From Bacteroidales bacterium (GTDB taxonomy: Bacteria; Bacteroidota; Bacteroidia; Bacteroidales; PXBB01), in contig PXBB01000082.1 in the NCBI GenBank assembly GCA_003565735.1, positions 1 through 38,497 of the forward strand: DNA of 38,497 bases, read 5' to 3'. A model generated the notes under the pieces. The model was not told the origin of the DNA and did no database searches. It was given only the letters and a program-made list of their open reading frames with translations. Within the stretch, counting starts at the first letter, position 1. Each line of letters opens with the position of its first letter. Of this stretch, positions 8,426 to 16,714 are shown in pieces. The position numbers and the translations under genes were made by a program.

Positions 8426-9364
8426 TTACAAAAATCTAACGTTTCTGTAACTTTGAGGTATTCTTTCAATTTCAATAGTAAAGCAATAGCCTACCATAAG
8501 TTCAAGGCTGCCGCTGCTTCTTCTTTCTTTGCCCACGTCTGATGTTGTTATATCATAAGCCAGGCCAAACTTAAATTGCTGATATCTCCCCCCGACCATA
8601 GCTACAATAGCATCGGTATGTCTGTAGCTAAGACCGCCCCAGTATAAATTATTATATCTTACTAAAGCATTAATATCAAACTGTGTAGATGCGAAATCTG
8701 TTTTAATAAGTACTGATGGTAAAAGCTCATAGGCAGGGTCCATTGGTAAAGGGTATGTGTAGCCACCGGTAATGTAGTAGTGCCTTTGAAGTTGCATTTC
8801 CACATCAGTAGTTTGAAATACACCATCAGACTGTAAAAGTTGCGAGGTAGAAATCCCTGCGTAGAAAAGTTGAGGAACCTGGTAATAAAGGCCGAAAGAA
8901 ACATCCGTTATCATGGTTGTTTCTTCTGCGGTGCTTTGTAGAAGAGGGTCTGTGGGGTCAATAGGTTCGAATTTGGAAAAATCAATTTTTTTATTCAGGA
9001 AGCCTGCTTGTGCACCAATCCCTAAACGTCCGGGACCGGCGTGAAGATGGTAGGCATAACCCACTTTTACACCAATGTTATCTTCAAAACCTAATTTATC
9101 TGTCATGATTGTAGCTCCTAAACCGCCTCGTAAAAGGTCAACTTTACCGTCGATTGATAATAAATTTGTTTGTGGTGATCCCTCAAAACCCATCCATTGT
9201 TGCCTGACAAATCCAGTTAAACAAATGGCATCTCTCATGCCGGCATAGCCAGGATTTATTGCCATATTATTAAACATGTTTTGACTGAACTGCGCTTCTT
9301 GTTGTGCAAACAATGAATGTGCTGATAAGATTAAGACAATTAGTACGGTATAAATTTTACTCAT
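8426..9364 (-). CDS. porP: PorP/SprF family type IX secretion outer-membrane protein
   Basis: PorP/SprF-family outer-membrane beta-barrel protein, 312 residues. It has a signal peptide of about 20 residues ending in SLFAQ, then the family opening QEAQFSQNMFNNMAINPGYA. Repeated amphipathic beta strands end in aromatic residues (for example VRYNNLYWGGLSYRHTDAI and FKFGLAYDITTSDV). PorP-type proteins are needed for secretion in P. gingivalis, and SprF-type paralogues help export particular adhesins. Position at the head of gldKLMN supports the PorP role. The start agrees with the signal peptide. A promoter probably lies at 9522-9549, giving a leader of about 150 bases. Confidence 0.93.
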   Translation of the reverse strand: MSKIYTVLIVLILSAHSLFAQQEAQFSQNMFNNMAINPGYAGMRDAICLTGFVRQQWMGFEGSPQTNLLSIDGKVDLLRGGLGATIMTDKLGFEDNIGVKVGYAYHLHAGPGRLGIGAQAGFLNKKIDFSKFEPIDPTDPLLQSTAEETTMITDVSFGLYYQVPQLFYAGISTSQLLQSDGVFQTTDVEMQLQRHYYITGGYTYPLPMDPAYELLPSVLIKTDFASTQFDINALVRYNNLYWGGLSYRHTDAIVAMVGGRYQQFKFGLAYDITTSDVGKERRSSGSLELMVGYCFTIEIERIPQSYRNVRFL

Positions 9365-9521
9365 AATATTGTAAGTTATTGTGTCCCTACCTCAAAAAAG
9401 ACAGTAAAATAACAACAAATATTTAACACCACCAAAATTTTTTTAACATTTTTTTTAACAAATCTTACATTAAGTTGAAATATAATTACTTAACGTTTTT
9501 TTTGATAAAATTAAATTTGGG

Positions 9522-9549
9522 CAAATATACAAAAAAAATTGTATGGCAA
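9522..9549 (-). promoter_or_regulatory. Candidate promoter of the porP-gldKLMN operon
   Basis: On the minus strand TTG (9549-9547) and TATATTTG (9529-9522) are 17 bases apart and fit the Bacteroidota -33/-7 consensus. The TTG is half of a CAATTG palindrome whose other half belongs to the hldD promoter. Predicted start is near 9518. Confidence 0.5.
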
Positions 9550-9578
9550 TTGAAAATCAAAAACAAACATTATTTTTG
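9550..9578 (+). promoter_or_regulatory. Candidate promoter of hldD
   Basis: TTG (9550-9552) and TATTTTTG (9571-9578) are 18 bases apart and match the Bacteroidota promoter pattern. The start would be near 9582, leaving a leader of about 20 bases before the ATG at 9603. Confidence 0.55.
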
Positions 9579-9602
9579 CCATGAAACGTAAAAAGAAAAA
9601 AA

Positions 9603-10568
9603 ATGATTATAGTAACCGGAGCGGCCGGCTTTATAGGTAGTTGTCTGATAAAAGCATTAAACAACAAGGGGTTTACCGAAATAGTTATTGTTGATGATTT
9701 TGAACAAGAGCAAAAAAAACATAATTACAGTTCCAAAAGTTTTGCACAACAAATTGACAGAATGTCTTTAATCCCCTGGCTCAAAGACAATCACAGCAAG
9801 GTTTCTTTTGTGTTTCACTTAGGTGCCCGTACGGATACAACACTATTTGATACCGACATTTTCGACAAGCTCAATTTGAATTTTAGTAAAGCTGTGTGGG
9901 CTTGTTGCGCCTTTCATGGCATTCCATTATTGTATGCATCGTCAGCAGCTACATACGGCGATGGCTCTCATGGCTATAATGATGATACAGAACTTCTTGA
10001 TTTTTTAAAACCCTTGAATCCTTATGGAGATTCTAAACATGAATTTGACAAATGGGCTTTAAGCCAAACTGATAAACCGCCTTACTGGGTGGGGTTGAAA
10101 TTTTTCAATGTTTTTGGGCCGAATGAATACCACAAGGGACGTATGGCATCAGTTGTATTTCATGCTTTTAATCAAATAAAAGAGCGTGGGGCGCTGAAGT
10201 TATTCAAATCACATCGTTCAGATTATGAAGATGGCATGCAAAAGAGAGATTTCATATACGTTAAAGATGTCGTAGATGTTTGTCTTTTTTTTCATAGCCA
10301 GCAGGCGGCTTCCGGGATTTATAATTTAGGAACCGGGTGTGCCCACAGTTTTTTGGATTTGGGCGAAGCGTGTTTTGAGGCTTTAAATATGACACCAAAA
10401 ATAAGTTTTATAGATATCCCTGAAGATATTCGCAATACATACCAGTATTTTACCGAAGCTCCCATGAAAAAGCTGCGATCCAATGGCTACCAAAAGCCTT
10501 TTACCCCTTTAAATAAAGCCATAAAAGATTATGTTCGAAATTATCTTGAGACCGGAAGTTATTTTTAG
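9603..10568 (+). CDS. hldD: ADP-L-glycero-D-manno-heptose 6-epimerase
   Basis: NAD(P)-dependent epimerase of the short-chain dehydrogenase superfamily, 321 residues. It probably converts ADP-D-glycero-D-manno-heptose to the L-glycero form used in the lipopolysaccharide inner core. Seen in the sequence: GAAGFIG nucleotide-binding turn at 6-12, HLGARTDTT near 72-80, YASSAATYG with the catalytic Ser near 113-114, and YGDSK with Tyr141 and Lys145. FNVFGPNEYHKGRMASV follows, a block typical of HldD and used to tell it from UDP-glucose 4-epimerases, and then RDFIYVKDVVDV. A single-gene unit, divergent from the T9SS operon and convergent with the TonB receptor gene. Confidence 0.93.
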   Translation: MIIVTGAAGFIGSCLIKALNNKGFTEIVIVDDFEQEQKKHNYSSKSFAQQIDRMSLIPWLKDNHSKVSFVFHLGARTDTTLFDTDIFDKLNLNFSKAVWACCAFHGIPLLYASSAATYGDGSHGYNDDTELLDFLKPLNPYGDSKHEFDKWALSQTDKPPYWVGLKFFNVFGPNEYHKGRMASVVFHAFNQIKERGALKLFKSHRSDYEDGMQKRDFIYVKDVVDVCLFFHSQQAASGIYNLGTGCAHSFLDLGEACFEALNMTPKISFIDIPEDIRNTYQYFTEAPMKKLRSNGYQKPFTPLNKAIKDYVRNYLETGSYF

Positions 10569-10651
10569 TCTTTGTTTGCTTTAGGTCTTAGCTGTGAACT
10601 TAAAAACCCCTCATTTGACATGGCTTTAAGTTGATGCGATAGTTTATTAAT

Positions 10652-13039
10652 TTAAAAGTTTAACCGCCATGTTGATATGGGATACAAACGTACTTCCTGA
10701 TAGGTGTACACTTTTCCGGTATGAATATCAATTCTTTGGTCGTAGATGTTGGTATAATGTGTACGGTACTGTAAATCTATGGTTAATTCGGAGCTGTATC
10801 TTGGCTTGTTGCGTCTCATGCCCAGTCTTAGACTTGCCCGTATGTATGAAGGGTGTTTTTCTTTATAGGCATTGTCCCAGTCGAGAACTTCGTAGCCATT
10901 TCTGACTGTTGCTTCGCTGTTGAAGGGAACATACGGCCGACCTCCATTATAAGTAAAACGAGCACCAAAAATCAGTGCGCTGTTTTTGTGAGGGCCTATC
11001 TTGTGTTCGTAACCTGCTACAGAATTGATTAAGAAGTTACTATTAAAAGCTGTGGAACGCATTATATTATCAGCACCTTGAAATACGGAATTGAAAACAG
11101 AAGCTGTTAGCATTAAGAAATAATTATTAGAAAAAAACTTTTCGAGAGTTATTTCAATACCATAATTTTGTCCTTTTCCGTCGTTGGTGAGGCTGTCTTC
11201 TCTGGCGATAAAATACTCTACGCCGGCATTAATAACTGCATAAGCGCCCAGGCTTTCTTTTACGGGGATATTATAAAGTTGCTGGAAGTAAGCTTCGGTT
11301 TTCAGGCGCCAATCATTAGTGATAAGGTAGTCGTGTCCTATAATATAGTGCCGGCTTTTAGAAAAGCCGAGATTTCTATTGGTCTGCATATGGCTGCCAT
11401 CTGTCAGAGGTGTTTTCACAAAATATATCATTCGTGGCTGCATTTGGCTATGTAAGCCGAATCCTGCACTCAAAGAATGCTTGGGATTAATATCCCATCT
11501 TAACGCAAGGCGCGGCTCCAAAGCGGATACTTTGTTTAAAGAAAGACTCTGGTAGTTTATACCACCAACAGCTGTCAGGTTTTTTCGCAAGTGATACCTT
11601 ACTTGTCCGTAGGTTCTTAACAAAGCCATTATTCCTTGAGCATTTGTATTGAGGATATAGTTTGTTTTGCTGTAGGTACTGTCGTTGTAATTGTAATCAT
11701 AAATATCGTAAATGACACCGGTTTCAAAATCGCTTTTTTCACTAAGCTTATAAAGCCATGATGTGCTAAGGGTATATCTTTTTTCCGATGATTTTTCGCC
11801 TGCTTTTGTAAATGGCTCAGGCTCAGCAATACTGAAAGTATCTATGCGTGTGGCCACTTCGGAACCGGAAACGGCAACAGAAGAATGAAATCGCGAATAA
11901 TTGTTGATAATATGCATATTAGAAATGGCAACGACACCGGCTGCGGCACTGTTTTCGAGATTCTCACCTGCATTTTCGAAAAGCCAGGCGTCCGGAGATT
12001 TGTGTGTGTCAAAAATTTTTATGGCACTTTTACCTCCCAGGCCTATGATATCGAATTTTCCTTTATTATATGGTAAATGTACTTTAAAGTTTAAATCCTG
12101 ATATTTGGGATCTATGCCCATGTCTATGCCTATGGTATTAAGAATATCGAGTATTGAATAACGATAAGCCAGCAAATAAGAACCGCCGTAATTTTTTGTG
12201 AAAGGGCCTTCCGTTCCTACTTCGAGGCCATTCCAGCCGGCTTGTAGCCAATGTTCATGTTTTTCGTTATTGCCGTTGCGCATGTTAAGGTCGAAGACGC
12301 CGGCTAGTGCATTTCCGAAAGAAGCGGGGAAAGCCCCTGATAAAAAGTCGGAGCTGGCTAAGAGGTTGGTGTTAAGTAAAGTAATAGGGCCTCCTGTAGT
12401 TCCTAAAGCTGCATAATGGCTTGGATTGGAAATTTCAATACCATTCAGGCGCCACATTATGCCAATGGAAGAATTACCTCTGATAATAATATCATTTCTG
12501 GTATCACTTCCTGTCATGACGCCAGCATAGTTGGCTGCCATGCGTGCAGGATCTCCATAGCTGCCGGCATAACGGCCTGTTTCTTCCAAAGTAAAAGAGC
12601 GTGTACTTATAACAGCCATTCTATTAACAGGCCTGTCTTTGCGTGAATATGCACTAACCACAAACTCATCAAGTACCTGACTTTTTTCTTTAAGGTCAAA
12701 GTTTATGATTAATTCCCGTCCGGAATTAAGTATCATATTGTTATGCACTATGCTATGATAGCCTAAAAAAGCACATTCAACGTCTATCCTCCCGACAGGA
12801 ACGTTTTCAATTCTGTAACGACCCATAGGGTCCGTAACATCAGCTTTTACAGGATTTAAATTGCTGATTATTACAGTGGCTCCGGGTATAGGCTTTTGAG
12901 TGTGCTTGTCAACAACAACGCCTCTGACTGTTTGGGTAGGTCTTTGTTGTGCATAAGAAGTGCCAAAACAAAAATGACTAAGTAAAAGAATTAAACAAAA
13001 ATGGGGTATGGGTATTTTTTGAAAACGCATAAAACGCAA
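10652..13039 (-). CDS. TonB-dependent outer-membrane receptor with carboxypeptidase-like N-terminal domain
   Basis: Outer-membrane TonB-dependent receptor, 795 residues, with unknown substrate. A signal peptide (about 1-30, ending SYAQQ) precedes a carboxypeptidase-D regulatory-like domain at about 35-120 (VRGVVVDKHTQKPIPGATV, DPMGRYRIENVPVG). A plug domain covers about 135-250 (NDIIIRGNSSIGIMWRLNG, then FLSGAFPASFGNALAGVFDL), and the barrel runs to a C-terminal strand ending in Asn-Phe (ISTWRLNF). No SusD partner is adjacent, so it is not part of a classic Sus-type glycan locus. It begins six bases after the DUF4403 gene, which implies cotranscription and possibly linked function. Confidence 0.92.
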   Translation of the reverse strand: MRFMRFQKIPIPHFCLILLLSHFCFGTSYAQQRPTQTVRGVVVDKHTQKPIPGATVIISNLNPVKADVTDPMGRYRIENVPVGRIDVECAFLGYHSIVHNNMILNSGRELIINFDLKEKSQVLDEFVVSAYSRKDRPVNRMAVISTRSFTLEETGRYAGSYGDPARMAANYAGVMTGSDTRNDIIIRGNSSIGIMWRLNGIEISNPSHYAALGTTGGPITLLNTNLLASSDFLSGAFPASFGNALAGVFDLNMRNGNNEKHEHWLQAGWNGLEVGTEGPFTKNYGGSYLLAYRYSILDILNTIGIDMGIDPKYQDLNFKVHLPYNKGKFDIIGLGGKSAIKIFDTHKSPDAWLFENAGENLENSAAAGVVAISNMHIINNYSRFHSSVAVSGSEVATRIDTFSIAEPEPFTKAGEKSSEKRYTLSTSWLYKLSEKSDFETGVIYDIYDYNYNDSTYSKTNYILNTNAQGIMALLRTYGQVRYHLRKNLTAVGGINYQSLSLNKVSALEPRLALRWDINPKHSLSAGFGLHSQMQPRMIYFVKTPLTDGSHMQTNRNLGFSKSRHYIIGHDYLITNDWRLKTEAYFQQLYNIPVKESLGAYAVINAGVEYFIAREDSLTNDGKGQNYGIEITLEKFFSNNYFLMLTASVFNSVFQGADNIMRSTAFNSNFLINSVAGYEHKIGPHKNSALIFGARFTYNGGRPYVPFNSEATVRNGYEVLDWDNAYKEKHPSYIRASLRLGMRRNKPRYSSELTIDLQYRTHYTNIYDQRIDIHTGKVYTYQEVRLYPISTWRLNF

Positions 13040-13045
13040 CTACTT

Positions 13046-14458
13046 CTAAAAATTAAAATTGTCGATATGTATTCTTGTATTGCCCTCAGCGTTTATAACA
13101 ACTCTTATACCATTAGGTTCTACAAGTATAGAGTGTATGTCAATTTTTGTGAGACGCCCTTGAAGCTTAAAAATATTATCAAAATTAAAATCATTTAACA
13201 GCTCATCAACAATGACTTTAGCATTTTTTATATCTTCAGCAATAGAATAAGTGAAGGATTGTTGAATTTTATTTTTAAAGGCTTCGTACATGAGCCAATT
13301 AGCTGAACGTAACAATACATTCTTTGACCTTAAATCGTAGTCGAAGTCATCAAGGTAAATAATCTGGGATTCATGACAATAGTTAGGTGTTCCTTTAAAG
13401 TAAACAGAACCTTTAATGCTGCGACTTAAATCAACTTTAGTATATACATTGTTGCCGCGCCCCATTAACCTTACATCGTCAATTTTTACGGAACGCAGAT
13501 TTGTGATTTGAAAAATGGTATCTTTTAGGTATTGTCGGGCTATTTCAGTAGCATCATCGTAGGAAATAAAAGATGCTGCAAAAATGTTAAAGTTGCGTTC
13601 GGGTCTGTCTAAAGTTTGTAGTAAAGGTAAGGGGTGTGTTCTAATAACCTCCGGCTTAGCGCCAAATACTACTTCAATGATTCCTCTAAAAGCAACAGTC
13701 ATTCTGATATTTTCTTGAGTACTTCGTATAGGACTTAGAAGCACTTCAACAGGCTGTATTTTGAGCCATGCATTATGAGATCTATCAATGAGTTGAGGCT
13801 GATGTAATTCTCTCCATATATTATTAATGTCTTGGCTGAAGTCGAGACTGGCTGCAATTTCATTATCAATATCTTTGGCTGCGCTTTCCAGTTCTTCTTT
13901 TACTATAGGCTCAACAATTGAAGTAATAGGTATAGCGACTATGCCAAAATTAATTTGAGGTCTGGTTTCAAAATGAAATCCGCTGGGCAAGGTTTGTGTT
14001 TGTAAACGCCAATCTCTTGCGACGCTTATTCTAGAGGTAAAACTCACCACCAGATTAAAAGAAGTTTCTCTTTCAATTTGCGGGCATCTTTCGCAGGCAC
14101 GCCACCGGTACTTAGCCCAAATTTTTAAAGGGACATCAAAACGTATAAACTCAGCATGTGCTTGTAATTTAATGTCGCGCGTTTTCCATATTTTTACCTT
14201 TACATTGTTTTGTGTAGGTGTATCGTAACAATTATCTTCAAATATCAACCCTTGTATCTGATTATTAATTTCTTTTTCCAAAACAGACACAGGAATATTG
14301 ACAGGCAAATTCAGTACAGATTCTAATTTGGGAGGCTGTACAATAGTATGTGTATCAAAATCGGGGGCGGTACTACTTAAGCGTACCCTACATTGGTTTA
14401 ATAGCAACAGGCCGAGAAAACCAAACAGCAGCACTTGGAGTATCTTACTTCTAAGCAT
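13046..14458 (-). CDS. DUF4403 family lipoprotein
   Basis: Protein of the DUF4403 family, 470 residues, biochemical function unknown to me. The N-terminus is a lipoprotein-type signal with Cys at about residue 23 (LLLLNQC), suggesting periplasmic membrane anchoring. Family features include LPVNIPVSVLEKEINNQIQG near residues 50-70, VPLKIWAKYRW near 130, and beta-rich repeats with alternating hydrophobic residues throughout. It stands immediately upstream of the TonB receptor with a six-base gap, so the two are probably one operon. No promoter with good spacing was found in the 110 bases upstream. I do not assign a reaction; a structural or lipid-handling role would be speculation. Confidence 0.8.
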   Translation of the reverse strand: MLRSKILQVLLFGFLGLLLLNQCRVRLSSTAPDFDTHTIVQPPKLESVLNLPVNIPVSVLEKEINNQIQGLIFEDNCYDTPTQNNVKVKIWKTRDIKLQAHAEFIRFDVPLKIWAKYRWRACERCPQIERETSFNLVVSFTSRISVARDWRLQTQTLPSGFHFETRPQINFGIVAIPITSIVEPIVKEELESAAKDIDNEIAASLDFSQDINNIWRELHQPQLIDRSHNAWLKIQPVEVLLSPIRSTQENIRMTVAFRGIIEVVFGAKPEVIRTHPLPLLQTLDRPERNFNIFAASFISYDDATEIARQYLKDTIFQITNLRSVKIDDVRLMGRGNNVYTKVDLSRSIKGSVYFKGTPNYCHESQIIYLDDFDYDLRSKNVLLRSANWLMYEAFKNKIQQSFTYSIAEDIKNAKVIVDELLNDFNFDNIFKLQGRLTKIDIHSILVEPNGIRVVINAEGNTRIHIDNFNF

Positions 14459-14565
14459 AAATAATCAATTAGGGCTTATGCATACCGAATTAATTTTTAC
14501 CATGTTTTTCAAATTCTAAAACTTCACAAATAAACGTTAAGCACAAAATGGTTTACATAATATTC

Positions 14566-14600
14566 AAAAAAAACGAAGCCTTTAGTAAAACCATTGGCTT
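14566..14600 (-). terminator. Possible terminator downstream of tRNA-Arg
   Basis: On the minus strand AAGCC (14600-14596) can pair with GGCTT (14580-14576) around a 15-base loop, followed by CG and a run of eight T. The stem is short, so this is a modest candidate for ending the tRNA transcript before DUF4403. Confidence 0.35.
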
Positions 14601-14633
14601 TTTCACCTTTCAAAAATGGTAAAAAGTACTTAG

Positions 14634-14705
14634 TAGCCCCACCAAGAATCGAACTTGGATCTAAAGTTTAGGAAACTTCTATTCTATCCATTGAACTATG
14701 GGGCC
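14634..14705 (-). tRNA. tRNA-Arg (anticodon CCU)
   Basis: The minus strand folds into a complete 72-base cloverleaf. The acceptor stem GGCCCCA/UGGGGCU has a G-U first pair and discriminator A at 14634. The D stem is GUUC/GAAU with loop AAUGGAUA. The anticodon stem is GAAGU/ACUUU around loop UUCCUAA, placing CCU at positions 34-36. The variable loop is AGAU, and the T stem is CCAAG/CUUGG with loop UUCGAUU. CCA is not encoded. It reads AGG codons. A well-spaced promoter lies directly upstream. Confidence 0.95.
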
Positions 14706-14712
14706 GGGCATG

Positions 14713-14743
14713 CAAAATTAAAAAAACTTGATACAAATACAAA
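14713..14743 (-). promoter_or_regulatory. Promoter of tRNA-Arg
   Basis: On the minus strand TTTG (14743-14740) and TAATTTTG (14720-14713) are 19 bases apart, matching the Bacteroidota consensus. The start would fall within a few bases of the mature tRNA 5' end at 14705. Confidence 0.6.
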
Positions 14744-14763
14744 AGAAAAATGATGAATGTTAC

Positions 14764-14802
14764 AAAGGCGGCGCATGAATCATTAATTCATGCGCCGCCT
14801 TT
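14764..14802. terminator. Strong inverted repeat downstream of the CAP-domain gene
   Basis: Two perfect 17-base arms (14764-14780 and 14786-14802) flank a five-base loop CATTA. The core GGCGGCGCATGAAT is GC-rich in an AT-rich setting. It lies 22 bases beyond the stop of the CAP-domain gene, where a terminator is expected. The T-run after it is short on the minus side, so a processing or mRNA-stabilising hairpin is also possible. Confidence 0.7.
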
Positions 14803-14824
14803 GGTTTATTTTTATGAAGGGCTT

Positions 14825-15901
14825 TTATTTAGCTAATATTTTTCTAAAGGCACCCGGGGCTATTTCTTCTTTTTCAGTATCAGATTCCATAGGAATGCCA
14901 TAGCGTGCTAATTGCATACCTGGGATAATTGTTACCTCATAGGTATAAGAGTCTTTAGGAGCACCGGTAATGTTAGAAACGGTAACCGAATAAACGATAT
15001 CGTTGTTACCACTGGTAACGATACCTTGGGGTTCCCATACAATTCTTGGGTCGGGCATACCCCCTGAAGAGGTTGATCTGTGAACTATTTGAAGGTTGAC
15101 ATTTCCTGAAGGGCCTGTCATGCTTACCTCAGCACTGCCAAAAGTTGCACCGGGGATGCTAAAAGACCAGCGGGGGAATACCAGAGGGCCGGGCATATAG
15201 CCGTTTGGCGGATAAGCTACAAACTCGAGTGAACTGGGGCTGCCTGTTATATTGTCGCCCCACATGAGGCAATTAGCTGCTCTATTACCATCAGTAAACC
15301 ATACAGAGCCATGCCCTATTCTTGAAAGTTCGGGTTGTAAAAGCCAAGCACGATGACCAACAGGCTTGTTGTGATCGCCGGGGTCTTCTATATAACCAGT
15401 AACAGCATTAACAGAATGGTTAGCTGAATTGCCGGGATGTCCCCAACTAATAGCAATATTGCCCTGGCTGGCAGCATCATATGCCCCCTGAGTGTAACAT
15501 TGCCCTGAGGGAGATGGGTAATGTGTTAGTGTATTGTTTGCAATCATATATAAAGATGCTTCCTGACACATATCGTTTTGAGAAGCATTAAGCACAAGGT
15601 CGTAGTTCAACCCGACTAATTTTCTAAAATAGTTGATGCGCAACACCACATTGTCGTGAGACTCCTGGCTGACAGCACCTGCATCGCATCCTGCAAGAGT
15701 TCCTGTAAAACCCGGATCAGACATAGCTGAGGCCAAATACATTGTTTTGTAATCATGAATAGCTTGCTCTCGGGGTGTTAATGGTTCCGGGTCTCCGTTT
15801 TTACCATTTTTACCATTGTCATCATCATCTTTAGAACATGCCGATAAGACCAGTAGGAAAGCTGTAAAAATAACAGCCGGCAAATAAAACCTTTTTTTCA
15901 T
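14825..15901 (-). CDS. CAP (SCP/PR-1-like) domain lipoprotein
   Basis: Predicted lipoprotein, 358 residues, with lipobox Cys at about residue 22 (LVLSAC) followed by an Asp-rich linker (SKDDDDNGKNGKNGD). Such acidic residues just after the cysteine resemble the surface-export signal of Bacteroidota lipoproteins, so surface exposure is plausible. Residues about 75-230 form a CAP domain with VLRINYFRKLVGL, MCQEASLYMIANNTLTHYP, ISWGHPG and VGHRAWLLQPELSRIGHG. The last third is beta-rich and Ig-like. Bacterial CAP proteins are extracellular, some linked to lipid or cell-wall binding, but none of this fixes a function here. It appears to be a single-gene unit ended by the 14764-14802 hairpin. Confidence 0.85.
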   Translation of the reverse strand: MKKRFYLPAVIFTAFLLVLSACSKDDDDNGKNGKNGDPEPLTPREQAIHDYKTMYLASAMSDPGFTGTLAGCDAGAVSQESHDNVVLRINYFRKLVGLNYDLVLNASQNDMCQEASLYMIANNTLTHYPSPSGQCYTQGAYDAASQGNIAISWGHPGNSANHSVNAVTGYIEDPGDHNKPVGHRAWLLQPELSRIGHGSVWFTDGNRAANCLMWGDNITGSPSSLEFVAYPPNGYMPGPLVFPRWSFSIPGATFGSAEVSMTGPSGNVNLQIVHRSTSSGGMPDPRIVWEPQGIVTSGNNDIVYSVTVSNITGAPKDSYTYEVTIIPGMQLARYGIPMESDTEKEEIAPGAFRKILAK

Positions 15902-16714
15902 TTTAGTGTGTTTTGTTAGAAATTAAATAATTGTTGTGAGTTTTAAAAAATATATACATTATGTTCATGATAATATCCGCCAAAAGAGATTAAGAGGGCT
16001 TTTCATATCAGTTATCTGAATCTCTGATGCCGGATTTTGCAAGTATTTCGGCAGCCTCTTTGAGGACATTTTTTCTCAAAAATTTCGAAATGCTCAAAGC
16101 ACACAAAAAGACATGCTTTTGCTTGTAACAGAGCCATTTTTTGAGCGGGCAGATGGTGTTTTGCTACAAAGAACAACAGTTTAAATTCGGCTGCAAATAT
16201 AATATTTTTTTTAAAAATACAGATTATCCAGGGATTTATTTGCCGAGCCCTTTTCAAATCAGTTGATCCGAAGGTTTAAGATTTTTTCGCCAATCAATTC
16301 TTTAAAATAGTGCCTATGCGCTAATGATTTGTATTATTTGATGATTAAACCATTGCTTGTATTTCTGTCAGCGGCAACAAAAATCAGTTTGCCGTTTTTA
16401 TCTTCTGCCATCAGAACCATGCCGTGGGAAAGCCAGATTCATCATTTCTGAGAGGGCATCACGGAATTTGTAATGTGCTAAAGAATGGGCAATTTTGTAT
16501 GCAAATATGTTTAATATTTTTCAGATGGTCTTAAATATTTCATTAAAAAATTCCTTCACGCAACTGGATTTTAAGTATTTTTCTCTTTTGCGTGTTTTTT
16601 GCAGGGTATTGTAGCCCTCAGTAAAAAAAAGTATCCACGGCCTTGTATGCTTTGGTTCTGCTCTTTCAGGCTTTTTTAATGTATTGTCAGGCTAAAATAG
16701 ATTGCCATCCATTT
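15902..16714. other. 813-base gap with decayed sequences, no intact gene
   Basis: No intact gene is visible. The gap contains a metG 3' relic (16334-16499, minus). An 81-codon open frame at 16012-16257 (minus) has no recognisable domain. A competing minus frame just below it has no start but a protein-like ending (LKEAAEILAKSGIRDSDN, stop near 16011). Imperfect direct repeats lie at 15996-16020 and 16247-16272. A TATATTTG element at 16201-16194 (minus) has no matching TTG. The region looks like worn-down coding DNA. Confidence 0.6.
16334..16499 (-). pseudogene. metG 3' relic with internal deletion
   Basis: Translated on the minus strand, about 16431-16499 gives KIAHSLAHYKFRDALSEMM followed by NLA. 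It matches the intact MetRS segment [18 protein letters not shown]; over the last 17 residues 14 are identical. One stray base (16430) then joins directly to [18 protein letters not shown] continuing to SNGLIIK and a stop at 16334. That corresponds to the last residues of MetRS ([18 protein letters not shown] to SNGMTIK). About 230 codons between the two blocks are gone and the frame is broken, so it cannot encode a working enzyme. The divergence suggests an old duplicate or a displaced original copy rather than a recent copy of the intact metG nearby. Confidence 0.85.

Noticed and set aside
16012-16257. 81-codon open frame on the minus strand
   Set aside because: No recognisable domain, a competing frame looks more protein-like at its 3' end, and it lies in a region with other decayed sequence.
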